This document shows, piece after piece, positions 1 through 6,463 of a stretch of DNA of 7,122 nt; the stretch's first letter is position 1; each line of letters starts with the position of its first letter. Under the pieces are notes generated by a model, which saw only the letters and a program-made list of their open reading frames with translations, searched no databases and was not told the origin of the DNA. This DNA is from JAHFRG01 sp036522275. Its GTDB lineage: Bacteria > Pseudomonadota > Gammaproteobacteria > Burkholderiales > JAHFRG01. The stretch spans positions 1 through 7,122 of the forward strand of contig DATDGC010000055.1 in NCBI GenBank assembly GCA_036522275.1, written 5' to 3'. The position numbers and the translations under genes were made by a program.

Positions 1-423
<423 letters not shown>

Positions 424-549
424 TATAACCTTAAGTGGTGGTTAGCCGGATACAATCAATCCCGATTTACTTCTTCCGTTTTTAGCTAGAGGCAGGCGAG
501 GTTTGCATAATCGATAATCCTGAAATCTTAGCCCCTGGTTTTCAAGTTA
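424..549 (+). other. 23S-5S internal transcribed spacer
   Basis: This ~126-nt stretch separates the 23S and 5S genes. It holds no tRNA and no convincing reading frame. It is AT-richer than the rRNA on either side and includes a T-run near 478-484. It should be removed from the operon transcript during RNase processing, as in other rrn operons. No processing stem could be assigned from the window because the 5' partner of the 23S stem lies outside it. Confidence 0.8.
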
Positions 550-666
550 CGCTTGGCGGCTATAGCGAGGTGGCCCCACCCCTTCCCATCCCGAACAGGG
601 CCGTGAAACACCTCAGCGCCGATGATAGTGTGCATTCGTACGCGAAAGTAGGTCACCGCCAGGCAC
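550..666 (+). rRNA. rrf: 5S ribosomal RNA
   Basis: This is a complete 5S rRNA of about 117 nt. The ends form the helix I stem: GCTTGGCGG at 551-559 pairs with CCGCCAGGC at 656-664, allowing one G-U. Hallmarks in order are TAGCGAGGTGGCCCCACC, the loop C segment CCCATCCCGAACAGGGCCGTGAAAC, AGCGCCGATGATAGTGTG and the closing GCGAAAGTAGGTCACCGCC. It ends the rrn operon and is followed within 10 nt by an intrinsic terminator. The exact ends are uncertain by 1-2 nt. Confidence 0.96.
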
Positions 667-745
667 CGTAAACAAAAAGCCCTCCTCGTGAGGGCTTTTT
701 TATTTTGAGCGAAGCACAATCGGTGACCTGCTTGAGTTTATGACA
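645..745 (+). repeat. 101-bp direct repeat, copy A (5S tail + terminator)
   Basis: This segment starts inside the 3' end of the 5S gene (AAAGTAGGTCACC), covers the terminator and ends at TTTATGACA. It recurs at 808-908, an offset of exactly 163 bp, with only two differences: G668 versus A831 and A726 versus G889. It covers the last ~22 nt of the 5S. Confidence 0.97.
674..701 (+). terminator. rrn operon intrinsic terminator (copy A)
   Basis: An 11-bp perfect stem, AAAAAGCCCTC at 674-684 with GAGGGCTTTTT at 690-700, encloses a 5-nt loop (CTCGT). A T-rich tail follows. It starts 8 nt after the 5S gene, so it ends the rRNA operon. The A-run before the stem means the reverse strand would also read as a hairpin plus T-run, so it may act in both directions. 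Confidence 0.92.
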
Positions 746-807
746 ACTTGCGGCGAAGCCGCCTGTTGCGGCGGGCACTAACTTACGCAGCAAGTTATGT
801 GGAAGCC
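746..807. other. 62-bp linker with nested inverted repeats
   Basis: This linker lies between the two 101-bp repeats and does not resemble 5S. GCGGC at 750-754 can pair with GCCGC at 758-762 across a GAA loop, and GCCGC can alternatively pair with a second GCGGC at 768-772. TAACTT at 779-784 pairs with AAGTTA at 792-797. AACTTGC at 745-751 can also pair with GCAAGTT at 790-796, which would enclose the whole block. It could be a remnant of a small extragenic palindrome or of a spacer from another rrn copy. I cannot assign it to a family. Confidence 0.6.
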
Positions 808-908
808 AAAGTAGGTCACCGCCAGGCACCATAAACAAAAAGCCCTCCTCGTGAGGGCTTTTTTATTTTGAGCGAAGCACAATCGGTGGCCTGCTTGAGT
901 TTATGACA
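808..908 (+). repeat. 101-bp direct repeat, copy B (truncated 5S tail + terminator)
   Basis: This is the second copy of the 645-745 segment. It carries only the last ~22 nt of a 5S gene (AAAGTAGGTCACCGCCAGGC), preceded by unrelated sequence, so no second functional 5S exists here. The downstream edge is only 17 nt from the stop codon of the convergent phosphate permease gene. Confidence 0.97.
837..864. terminator. intrinsic terminator copy B, likely bidirectional
   Basis: The same 11-bp stem and CTCGT loop as copy A are found at 837-847 and 853-863. It lies 62 bp downstream of the phosphate permease stop codon at 926, reading on the - strand. On that strand the hairpin is followed by TTTTTGTTTAT, so it can plausibly end the phosphate operon as well as act as a second terminator for rrn transcripts. 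Confidence 0.8.
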
Positions 909-925
909 TGATGCAGCGTTTTAAA

Positions 926-1927
926 TTACAAATAAGTTTCACCCAACCACCACGCGATCGCAGAGATAAACGCCGAGCAGGGGATGGTAAGGATCCAGGC
1001 CCACACAATGCTTCCCGCTACGCCCCAGCGCACCGCGGATAGTTTTTGCACTGAACCCACCCCGACGATGGAGCCGGTAATCGTGTGTGTGGTTGAGACC
1101 GGTACACCCAGGCCGGTGGCAAGGAACAGCGTGGCGGCACCGCTGGCCGAGGCACAGAAGCCACTCACCGGCTTGAGCTTGGTGATTCTCATGCCCATGG
1201 TTTTTACAATGCGCCACCCGCCAAACAGTGTCCCAAGACCCATTGCTGCCTGGCACGAAATCACCACCCAAAATGGCAGGTCCCCTTGCGGACCCGTGAG
1301 TCCTGCAACAATAAGCAGCATCCAGATGACACCCATGGTTTTCTGCGCGTCATTGCTGCCGTGACCGAGGCTATAGAATGCCGCTGAGACAAACTGCAGA
1401 CCCTTGAACCATTGGTCGATCTGGCGCGGCGTACTAATAGAGCCAATCCATGCCACCACGATCATCAGCAAACCGCCCAGCAGGAACCCGAGCGCTGGGG
1501 AAAGCACAATTGCCAGGGTGGTTTTCATGAAGCCACTCGCAACGAGCGTCCCAGCGCCCCCTTTCGCTACCGCCGCGCCAGCCAGGCCGCCGATGAGCGC
1601 GTGCGAGGAACTGGAAGGAATGCCGTAGTACCAGGTAATCAGGTTCCAGGCGATGGCGCCGGTCAAGGCGCCAAACACCACGTGGTAGTCGATGATATGC
1701 GGATCGACTATTCCCTTGCCCACGGTGGCCGCGACATGCACGCCGAAGAACAGGAAGGCAATGAAGTTGAAAACCGCCGCCCAGACAATAGCCCATTGCG
1801 GGCGCATGGCGCCAGTGGAAACGATGGTGGCAATCGAGTTGGCTGCATCGTGGAAGCCGTTCAAGAAGTCGAACACCAACGCGAGGGCGATCAGAAAGAC
1901 GACCATCTCAAGATTTACATTATGCAT
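926..1927 (-). CDS. pit: PiT family inorganic phosphate permease
   Basis: This is an inner-membrane low-affinity phosphate transporter of the PiT family (333 aa). Bacterial PiT members are typically proton- or cation-coupled and carry phosphate or metal-phosphate. The family's internal duplication is visible: GFHDAANSIAT at residues 24-34 and GHGSNDAQKTMG at 188-199, with serine-rich re-entrant motifs PSSSSHALIGG at 104-114 and VPVSTTHTITG at 275-285. About ten hydrophobic segments alternate with short polar loops. The length fits the short PiT type that travels with DUF47 proteins rather than the ~500-aa E. coli PitA. I chose ATG at 1927 because it sits inside the end of the upstream gene, which suits translational coupling. 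The frame stays open upstream but would only add sequence overlapping the partner gene; ATG at 1906 is an alternative. The ion coupling is not readable from sequence. Confidence 0.93.
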   Translation of the reverse strand: MHNVNLEMVVFLIALALVFDFLNGFHDAANSIATIVSTGAMRPQWAIVWAAVFNFIAFLFFGVHVAATVGKGIVDPHIIDYHVVFGALTGAIAWNLITWYYGIPSSSSHALIGGLAGAAVAKGGAGTLVASGFMKTTLAIVLSPALGFLLGGLLMIVVAWIGSISTPRQIDQWFKGLQFVSAAFYSLGHGSNDAQKTMGVIWMLLIVAGLTGPQGDLPFWVVISCQAAMGLGTLFGGWRIVKTMGMRITKLKPVSGFCASASGAATLFLATGLGVPVSTTHTITGSIVGVGSVQKLSAVRWGVAGSIVWAWILTIPCSAFISAIAWWLGETYL

Positions 1928-2546
1928 TCTCGAGGACAATGCCTTCGATGATGTTCGCGACATCCTCGCAGCGGTCGGTCACCGCTTCAAGCAGCTGGTA
2001 GATTTCCTTCATCTTGAAGAGATGGCGCGTATCCGGTTCCTCGCGGAACAGCTTCGCCATGGCCGTGCGCATCACCTGGTCGGCAACGGTTTCCAGCCGG
2101 TCAATTTCGGCACAGAGCTTGAGAATCGATTCCGCGTTCCCCATGTTGGAAAGAAGCGTGACGGCGGCTTTCACCTTTTCCGTGCAGGACAGGCAGATAT
2201 CGGCGAGTTTTTTTGCCTCATCGGTGACGGTGCGAATGTCGTAGAGAAACACACTTTGCGACGCATCCTCCATCAAATCAAGGATGTCATCCATCTTGGT
2301 TATCAATTGGTGGATCTCGTCGCGGTCGAGCGGGGTTATGAAAGTCTGGTGCAGCAACTGCATGGTCTGATGGGTGATCTGGTCGGCCTTGTTTTCGATG
2401 CTCTCGATGTTGCGGGCGCGTATTTGCAGTTCGCTGATATCACTCATCAGCGCTTTGAGCTCGATCGCGCCGAGCACCAGTTGTTCGGCATGTTCGTTGA
2501 AGTATTCAAAAAAACGGCCTTCGCGGGGCATCAGGCGTCCAAACAT
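1920..2546 (-). CDS. DUF47 / PhoU-like Pit accessory protein
   Basis: This 208-aa, almost wholly helical cytoplasmic protein belongs to the DUF47 (COG1392, PhoU-like) family. These proteins are usually encoded next to PiT permeases and are thought to modulate their activity. Acidic metal-binding-type motifs repeat as in PhoU bundles: ENKAD at residues 51-55, MDDILDLMEDA in the middle, ETVAD near 152-156 and DRCEDVA near 191-197. There is no signal peptide or membrane segment. A good ribosome site, TGAGGA, lies 4 nt before the ATG at 2546. It is first in the operon, and its TAA overlaps the permease start by 8 nt, which supports coordinated synthesis. The regulatory role is inferred from family and context. 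Confidence 0.9.
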   Translation of the reverse strand: MFGRLMPREGRFFEYFNEHAEQLVLGAIELKALMSDISELQIRARNIESIENKADQITHQTMQLLHQTFITPLDRDEIHQLITKMDDILDLMEDASQSVFLYDIRTVTDEAKKLADICLSCTEKVKAAVTLLSNMGNAESILKLCAEIDRLETVADQVMRTAMAKLFREEPDTRHLFKMKEIYQLLEAVTDRCEDVANIIEGIVLENA

Positions 2547-2649
2547 AGCATCCTCAATACAAGTAGAATTTCCATGATGGGGTAAACGGTCGAAACTTCG
2601 TGATTATTGAGCCTGTATCCATTGTTATTCAGGCAAACACTGCCGATGG

Positions 2650-2690
2650 GGGTGTGGATGTTGGGCGCGCCACTTTGCGCCAGCACACCC
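2650..2690. other. imperfect hairpin in divergent intergenic region
   Basis: The two-part inverted repeat has an outer stem GGGTGTG (2650-2656) with CACACCC (2684-2690) and an inner stem GGCGC (2664-2668) with GCGCC (2677-2681), around an 8-nt loop. The asymmetric internal loop is 7 nt on one side and 2 nt on the other. No T-run follows on either strand, so it is not an intrinsic terminator. It lies within the 247-bp gap between the phosphate operon and msrA. It would be in the phosphate operon's leader if transcription starts upstream of it. No clear Pho box is visible in the gap. Confidence 0.4.
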
Positions 2691-2793
2691 GCGCGGCGAA
2701 TCTTAGCATATTTTCTGCTCGACATATTTGAGCTTATCCTGCTGGGAGATCCTTATTAAATTCAGCTAAACTTGTTTAGGAAAGGTAGCCAAC

Positions 2794-3369
2794 ATGCCGC
2801 AACAACAAGAGAATTCAGCGCAAATCCCTGCAGGAAAAGAAATCACCACACTTGCCGGAGGATGCTTCTGGTGCCAGGAGGCCGTGTTCGATGAGGTAAA
2901 GGGTGTGGAGTCGGTGGAGTCGGGTTATATGGGTGGTACCATGGCGAACCCCAACTATGAACAGGTTTGTTCAGGAAAAACAGGCCATGCCGAAGTGGTG
3001 CAAATCGCCTTTGACCCGGCGGTGGTGTCCTTCAAGGAAATCCTGGAGGTGTTTTTCGTCATGCACGACCCTACCACCTTGAACCGGCAGGGCAATGATG
3101 CCGGCACGCAATACCGCTCAGCGATTTTCTACCACTCACCGGAGCAAAAGGTTCAAGCGGAACAGGTGATTAATAACTTAAATGGCGCGCATATTTGGAG
3201 CTCGCCGATTGTCACTGAAGTTGTGCCTGCCCAAACCTTTTACCATGCCGAGGGCTACCATCAGGACTACTTCCTGCGCAACCCCGCCCAACCTTATTGT
3301 ATGCTCGTTGTCGCACCAAAAGTCACCAAGTTACGCAAGCATTTTCTTGGAAAGCTTAAGAAAGGATAA
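2794..3369 (+). CDS. msrA: peptide-methionine (S)-S-oxide reductase MsrA
   Basis: MsrA reduces the S-epimer of methionine sulfoxide, free or in proteins, using thioredoxin as electron donor. The 191-aa protein carries the signature GGCFWC at residues 22-27 with catalytic Cys24. Further family landmarks are SGYMGG at 43-48, YEQVCSGKTGHAEVV around 55-69 (Glu67 is the expected acid), HDPTTLNRQGNDAGTQYRS and the C-terminal HQDYF...PYC block, whose cysteine is the probable resolving residue. There is no signal peptide, so it should act in the cytoplasm. The ATG at 2794 is preceded by AGGAAAGG at a suitable distance. No MsrB partner or fusion is present. It appears to be a single-gene unit, since 134 bp with a possible promoter separate it from the next gene. 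Confidence 0.96.
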   Translation: MPQQQENSAQIPAGKEITTLAGGCFWCQEAVFDEVKGVESVESGYMGGTMANPNYEQVCSGKTGHAEVVQIAFDPAVVSFKEILEVFFVMHDPTTLNRQGNDAGTQYRSAIFYHSPEQKVQAEQVINNLNGAHIWSSPIVTEVVPAQTFYHAEGYHQDYFLRNPAQPYCMLVVAPKVTKLRKHFLGKLKKG

Positions 3370-3398
3370 TTATTTTGGTGGCATCACCTTTAAAGTCA

Positions 3399-3428
3399 TT
3401 GACAAAACACCTCCATGTTCGGCATGCT
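3399..3428 (+). promoter_or_regulatory. possible sigma-70 promoter for the SWIB gene
   Basis: A perfect -35 hexamer TTGACA at 3399-3404 is followed after 18 nt by a poor -10 match, CATGCT (3423-3428). It lies in the 134-bp gap between msrA and the SWIB gene and faces the latter. The weak -10 makes this tentative. Confidence 0.3.
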
Positions 3429-3503
3429 TCCGTTGCTTTTGCCATAAGTTAAGGCAAGCAAACTCGGAGATTCATTGTCAGACCACACGATAGGAGAAAT
3501 CAC

Positions 3504-3875
3504 ATGGCAGCAAAGAAGAAGGGGAAAAAATCCGCAGGGAAGAAACGCAGCGCCGCTAGAAAGGCCCCCGCCCGAAGGAAAATGGCTAAGGCCGCCCCCA
3601 AGAAAAAGCGTAGCGGAGCGAAGCGCAAGCCGAACCCAGCGTTCATGAAGCCAATGACGCCCAGTTCAACTCTCGCAGCAGTTGTCGGTAGCAGTCCGAT
3701 GCCCCGCACCGAGGTCACCAAGAAACTGTGGGTCTATATCAAGCGCAACGGCCTGCAGGATAGCGTCAACCGCCGTATGATCAATGCCGACGATAACCTG
3801 CGTCAGGTGTTTGGCGGCAGGCGTCAGGTTTCAATGTTTGAAATGACCAAGCTAGTCAGTGCGCACCTGAGATAA
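3504..3875 (+). CDS. SWIB/MDM2 domain protein with lysine-rich histone-like tail
   Basis: This is a small, very basic 123-aa protein. Residues 2-45 are almost entirely Lys, Arg, Ala, Gly, Ser and Pro, resembling bacterial histone H1-like tails and expected to bind nucleic acid non-specifically. Residues ~47-123 form a SWIB/MDM2 domain: FMKPMTPSSTLAAVVG, PMPRTEVTKKLWVYIKRNGLQD, RRMINADDNLRQVFGG and a closing VSMFEMTKLVSAHL. SWIB domains are best known from the eukaryotic BAF60 subunit of SWI/SNF and from chlamydial proteins; stand-alone bacterial versions are widespread but poorly characterised. A strong ribosome site (AGGAG, 3492-3496) sits 7 nt before the ATG, and a perfect 14-bp terminator follows, so it looks well expressed and monocistronic. 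A nucleoid- or DNA-associated role is inference. Confidence 0.9.
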   Translation: MAAKKKGKKSAGKKRSAARKAPARRKMAKAAPKKKRSGAKRKPNPAFMKPMTPSSTLAAVVGSSPMPRTEVTKKLWVYIKRNGLQDSVNRRMINADDNLRQVFGGRRQVSMFEMTKLVSAHLR

Positions 3876-3886
3876 TCTTGCTAAAT

Positions 3887-3930
3887 AGCAACCGGCACTG
3901 TCCGCAGAGGCAGTGCCGGTTGCTTTTCTA
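3887..3930 (+). terminator. strong intrinsic terminator after the SWIB gene
   Basis: A perfect 14-bp stem, AGCAACCGGCACTG (3887-3900) with CAGTGCCGGTTGCT (3911-3924), encloses a 10-nt loop and is followed by TTTTCTAT. It starts 11 nt after the SWIB stop codon and isolates that gene from dsbB. Confidence 0.95.
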
Positions 3931-3988
3931 TCTCCGAAAAACCTGCCTCAGGCCTTCTTTCGAGTCCCTGAAGAACAGCCGATCAGTA

Positions 3989-4017
3989 TTGCCTCTTTGC
4001 CCTAGACGGGTAATCAT
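3989..4017 (+). promoter_or_regulatory. possible sigma-70 promoter for dsbB-aceK
   Basis: TTGCCT at 3989-3994 and AATCAT at 4012-4017 are separated by 17 nt and each match the consensus hexamer at four of six positions. A promoter is needed here because a strong terminator lies just upstream and the dsbB coding region begins 36-40 nt downstream. Confidence 0.3.
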
Positions 4018-4052
4018 AAGCACATTTGGGGCATTGATTCACCACTTTGAGC

Positions 4053-4562
4053 ATGATTAGAATCCGCTTGGTTTACTCTGCTATTTTTGTTGCGTGTGCC
4101 GGGCTTTTGGGCTTTGGTCTTTACTTGCAGCACGTAGAGCACCTGGATCCTTGCCCGCTTTGTATCCTGCAGCGTATTGCTTTCATTGCAACCGGATTGA
4201 CTGCGCTGGCGGCAGCAGTCCACAACCCGCAAAAAATCGGCAAAGCCATTTACGCCATAACCCTGACTATTTTTGCAGGAATCGGGGCGGGTATTGCCGG
4301 ATGGCATGTCTGGCTGCAGCACATGCCGCGCGGCAAGGTGGTCGAGTGCGGACCTGGCTTAGATTATATGCTCGATGCTTTTCCCCTGTCGAAAGCACTG
4401 CCGATGATTTTCAGGGGCTCGGGCGACTGCGGGAAAATCGTCTGGAACTTTCTCGGGCTATCCATCCCGGCCTGGGCGCTGGTTTGGTTTATACTATTTA
4501 CTTTGACTGGCCTAGCCCTCTTGGTCCAGGCCTTAAGGCAGCGCAAACATGCAACAGCGTGA
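4053..4562 (+). CDS. dsbB: disulfide bond formation protein DsbB
   Basis: DsbB is an inner-membrane quinone reductase that reoxidises periplasmic DsbA and passes electrons to ubiquinone or menaquinone. The 169-aa protein shows four hydrophobic segments at about residues 5-25, 38-56, 65-88 and 138-160. Both periplasmic cysteine pairs are present: Cys34-Pro-Leu-Cys37 in the first loop and Cys99/Cys126 in the second. Arg41 corresponds to the quinone-site arginine just after the first pair in E. coli DsbB. I chose ATG 4053; an in-frame TTG at 4047 would add two residues and an in-frame stop at 4035 blocks anything longer. No good ribosome site is visible, only GAG very close to the ATG. The 3' end overlaps aceK by 14 nt. 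No dsbA is in the window. Confidence 0.94.
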   Translation: MIRIRLVYSAIFVACAGLLGFGLYLQHVEHLDPCPLCILQRIAFIATGLTALAAAVHNPQKIGKAIYAITLTIFAGIGAGIAGWHVWLQHMPRGKVVECGPGLDYMLDAFPLSKALPMIFRGSGDCGKIVWNFLGLSIPAWALVWFILFTLTGLALLVQALRQRKHATA

Positions 4563-6330
4563 AACCGTCAATGTTATTCATCACTCATTCCGCGGACTTG
4601 GGCAGAACACGATCGCCTTTGCGGTAGCACAGGCGATACTCGAGGGCTTCGACAAGCATTACCGGATTTTTCGCGAAACCAGCCGGGGAGCGAAGGAGCG
4701 CTTTGAAAACCAGGACTGGGCGTCGGTGCAGCAGACCTCCCGCGAGCGGATTCAGTTCTACGACCTGCGGGTGATGGAGGGGGTCGAGCGCCTGGAAAAA
4801 GAATTCCACGCGGGGTCTTTGGACGACCTGACCTGGCAGCAAATCAAGCTGCACTACATAGGACTGCTCACCAATCACAAGCAGCCCGAACTCGCCGAAA
4901 CCTATTTCAACTCGGTGTGCTGCAAGATTCTCCACCGCACTTATTTTCACAATAATTTTATTTTCGTGCGGCCTGCGGTTTCCACCGATCATATTGAATC
5001 TGACACGCCGTCGTATCGTTACTACTATCCCGGGAAAGCGGGGCTGCGCAGCGCCTTGCTCCAAGTGATTCGCAACTACAGGTTGAAACCTCAGTTCGCC
5101 GACCTGCATCGGGACCTCCGCTACGTGCTGCACCTGTGGCGCCAGCACCTGCCCCGCCCGTTCAATGCGGAATCCAACCATCAGATCCAGGTGTTGAGCT
5201 CGCTGCTGTTCCGCAACAAGGGCGCCTACATCGTCGGCAAGCTGATCAATGGTAACTACGAACATCCTTTCGCCATCCCGATTCTCTACGATGAGGCAGG
5301 CAAGCTTTATCTCGACACCATTCTGCTCAAGCAGGACCATCTCCACCTCCTGTTCAGTTCCACTCGAGCCTATTTCATGGCCGACATCGAAGTGCCTTCC
5401 GCCTATGTCCAATTCCTAAGAGACGTGGTGCCGAACAAGCCGGAATGGGAGCTTTACACGCTGCTAGGATGGCAGAAGCAGGGCAAGAACATGTTCTATC
5501 GCGATTTCCTGCACCATTTGAAGCACTCAAACGACGAGTTGGTCATCGCGCCGGGCATCGAAGGCATGGTCATGGTGGTGTTTACACTGCCGTCGTATCC
5601 GTACGTGTTCAAAGCCATCCGGGACGTGATCCGGCCGCCCAAGGAAGTTGACCATCAGACGGTGAAAAACAAATATCAGCTGGTCAAATACCATGACCGC
5701 GTCGGGCGCATGGCGGACACGCTGGAGTACTCCGACGTCGCTTTTCCGAAAGACCGCTTCACTCCAGAATTGCTCGAGGAACTGAGAACGGAAATTCCCT
5801 CGCTCATCGAAGAAGAAGGCGACACACTGTTCATCAAGCACCTGTACATCGAGCGCCGGATGATCCCGCTCAACATGTTCCTGGAAAAAGTCAGCGATGA
5901 TGACTGCCGCCAGGTGATTTACGAATACGGCAACGCCATCAAACAGCTCGCTGCTGCCAATATCTTCCCCGGTGATTTGCTCTATAAGAATTTCGGGGTG
6001 ACGCGCTACAAGCGGGTGGTGTTCTACGACTACGACGAGATTGAATACCTGACTCACTGCAATTTCCGCAAGGTCCCGCCGCCGCGCAATGACGAAGACG
6101 CGCTCGCCGCCGATCCGTGGTATTCAGTCGCGCCAAACGACATTTTTCCGGAGGAGTTTGAAAACTTCCTGCTTACCGATCCGCGGGTGAAAAAGTATTT
6201 TTACGAATACCACAAGGATCTTCTCGGCCCGGAGTACTGGAAAGCGATTCAACAGCGTATTGCAGCAGGACAGATGGAGGACGTGTTTCCCTATCCTGCC
6301 TCTCAGCGTCTTCGCAATATGTTCAGGTAA
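4549..6330 (+). CDS. aceK: isocitrate dehydrogenase kinase/phosphatase AceK
   Basis: AceK is a bifunctional cytoplasmic enzyme that phosphorylates and dephosphorylates isocitrate dehydrogenase. This throttles the TCA cycle so that isocitrate enters the glyoxylate bypass during growth on acetate or fatty acids. The 593-aa length suits the family (E. coli 578). The N-terminal regulatory half is followed by a kinase-like half. APGIEGMVMVVF sits near 338 and the ATP-contacting lysine is Lys355 in YVFKAIRD. The catalytic block FPGD...KNFG contains Asp476 and Asn481, and YDYDE carries Asp494. These match E. coli K336, D457, N462 and D475 with a constant offset of 19. The VPPPR segment is also conserved. 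AAGG at 4535-4538 is the likely ribosome site. The start lies inside dsbB, so co-translation is probable. No aceA or aceB is adjacent. Confidence 0.97.
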   Translation: MQQRETVNVIHHSFRGLGQNTIAFAVAQAILEGFDKHYRIFRETSRGAKERFENQDWASVQQTSRERIQFYDLRVMEGVERLEKEFHAGSLDDLTWQQIKLHYIGLLTNHKQPELAETYFNSVCCKILHRTYFHNNFIFVRPAVSTDHIESDTPSYRYYYPGKAGLRSALLQVIRNYRLKPQFADLHRDLRYVLHLWRQHLPRPFNAESNHQIQVLSSLLFRNKGAYIVGKLINGNYEHPFAIPILYDEAGKLYLDTILLKQDHLHLLFSSTRAYFMADIEVPSAYVQFLRDVVPNKPEWELYTLLGWQKQGKNMFYRDFLHHLKHSNDELVIAPGIEGMVMVVFTLPSYPYVFKAIRDVIRPPKEVDHQTVKNKYQLVKYHDRVGRMADTLEYSDVAFPKDRFTPELLEELRTEIPSLIEEEGDTLFIKHLYIERRMIPLNMFLEKVSDDDCRQVIYEYGNAIKQLAAANIFPGDLLYKNFGVTRYKRVVFYDYDEIEYLTHCNFRKVPPPRNDEDALAADPWYSVAPNDIFPEEFENFLLTDPRVKKYFYEYHKDLLGPEYWKAIQQRIAAGQMEDVFPYPASQRLRNMFR

Positions 6331-6366
6331 GGGCGTGTCGTTGTAGTTAACCAAGCTGTTGTCAAC

Positions 6367-6442
6367 GGGTCACTAGCTCAACTGGTAGAGCAGCGGACTC
6401 TTAATCCGTTGGTTCGGGGTTCGAGTCCCCGGTGGCCTACCA
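6367..6442 (+). tRNA. tRNA-Lys (anticodon CTT)
   Basis: The complete 76-nt cloverleaf has the CCA end encoded. The acceptor stem GGGTCAC pairs with GTGGCCT, with G-U pairs at the terminal and fourth positions. The D arm contains AGCTCAACTGGTAGAGC. The anticodon stem GCGGA/TCCGT encloses loop CTCTTAA, giving CTT, which reads AAG lysine codons. The T arm is CGGGG-TTCGAGT-CCCCG. It lies 36 nt after aceK, and a tyrosine integrase gene ends 21 nt after it, so its 3' half is the probable attachment core of an integrated element. Confidence 0.97.
6400..6442. other. probable attachment site (att) within the tRNA-Lys 3' half
   Basis: Tyrosine integrases of islands and phages commonly recombine in the anticodon-to-CCA part of a tRNA gene and restore the tRNA with element-borne sequence. 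The integrase directly downstream makes this region the likely junction. The second copy of the core, which would set its exact limits, must lie beyond the window. The boundaries given are therefore only the tRNA 3' half. Confidence 0.5.
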
Positions 6443-6463
6443 AAAACTACAAGGGGTTAGCAG

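Noticed and set aside
774..801. Integron attC-like palindrome in the linker
   Set aside because: The arms do not fit the RYYYAAC/GTTRRRY core sites and no integron integrase or cassette gene is nearby.
808..829. Possible second 5S gene
   Set aside because: Only the last ~22 nt of 5S are present. The 62 bp before it do not resemble the rest of 5S and no helix I partner exists.
1692..2585. Long open frame (297 codons) on the + strand
   Set aside because: It lies opposite the DUF47 and PiT genes, which have clear family motifs. The composition is that of an antisense shadow and no domain is recognisable.
2611..2634. GCCTG/CAGGC hairpin in the divergent gap
   Set aside because: It is only a 5-bp stem with a 14-nt loop and no T-run, which is expected by chance.
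2531..2725. 64-codon open frame on the - strand in the gap upstream of the DUF47 gene
   Set aside because: It runs into the DUF47 start region in another frame, shows no recognisable domain, and has no supporting ribosome site. I could not exclude a small leader peptide but have no evidence for one.
4585..5412. 275-codon open frame on the - strand
   Set aside because: It is fully antisense to aceK, whose whole length aligns with the family. The translation shows no motif and no ribosome site stands out.
5527..6057. 176-codon open frame on the - strand
   Set aside because: It is antisense to the conserved catalytic block of aceK and best explained by codon bias of that gene.
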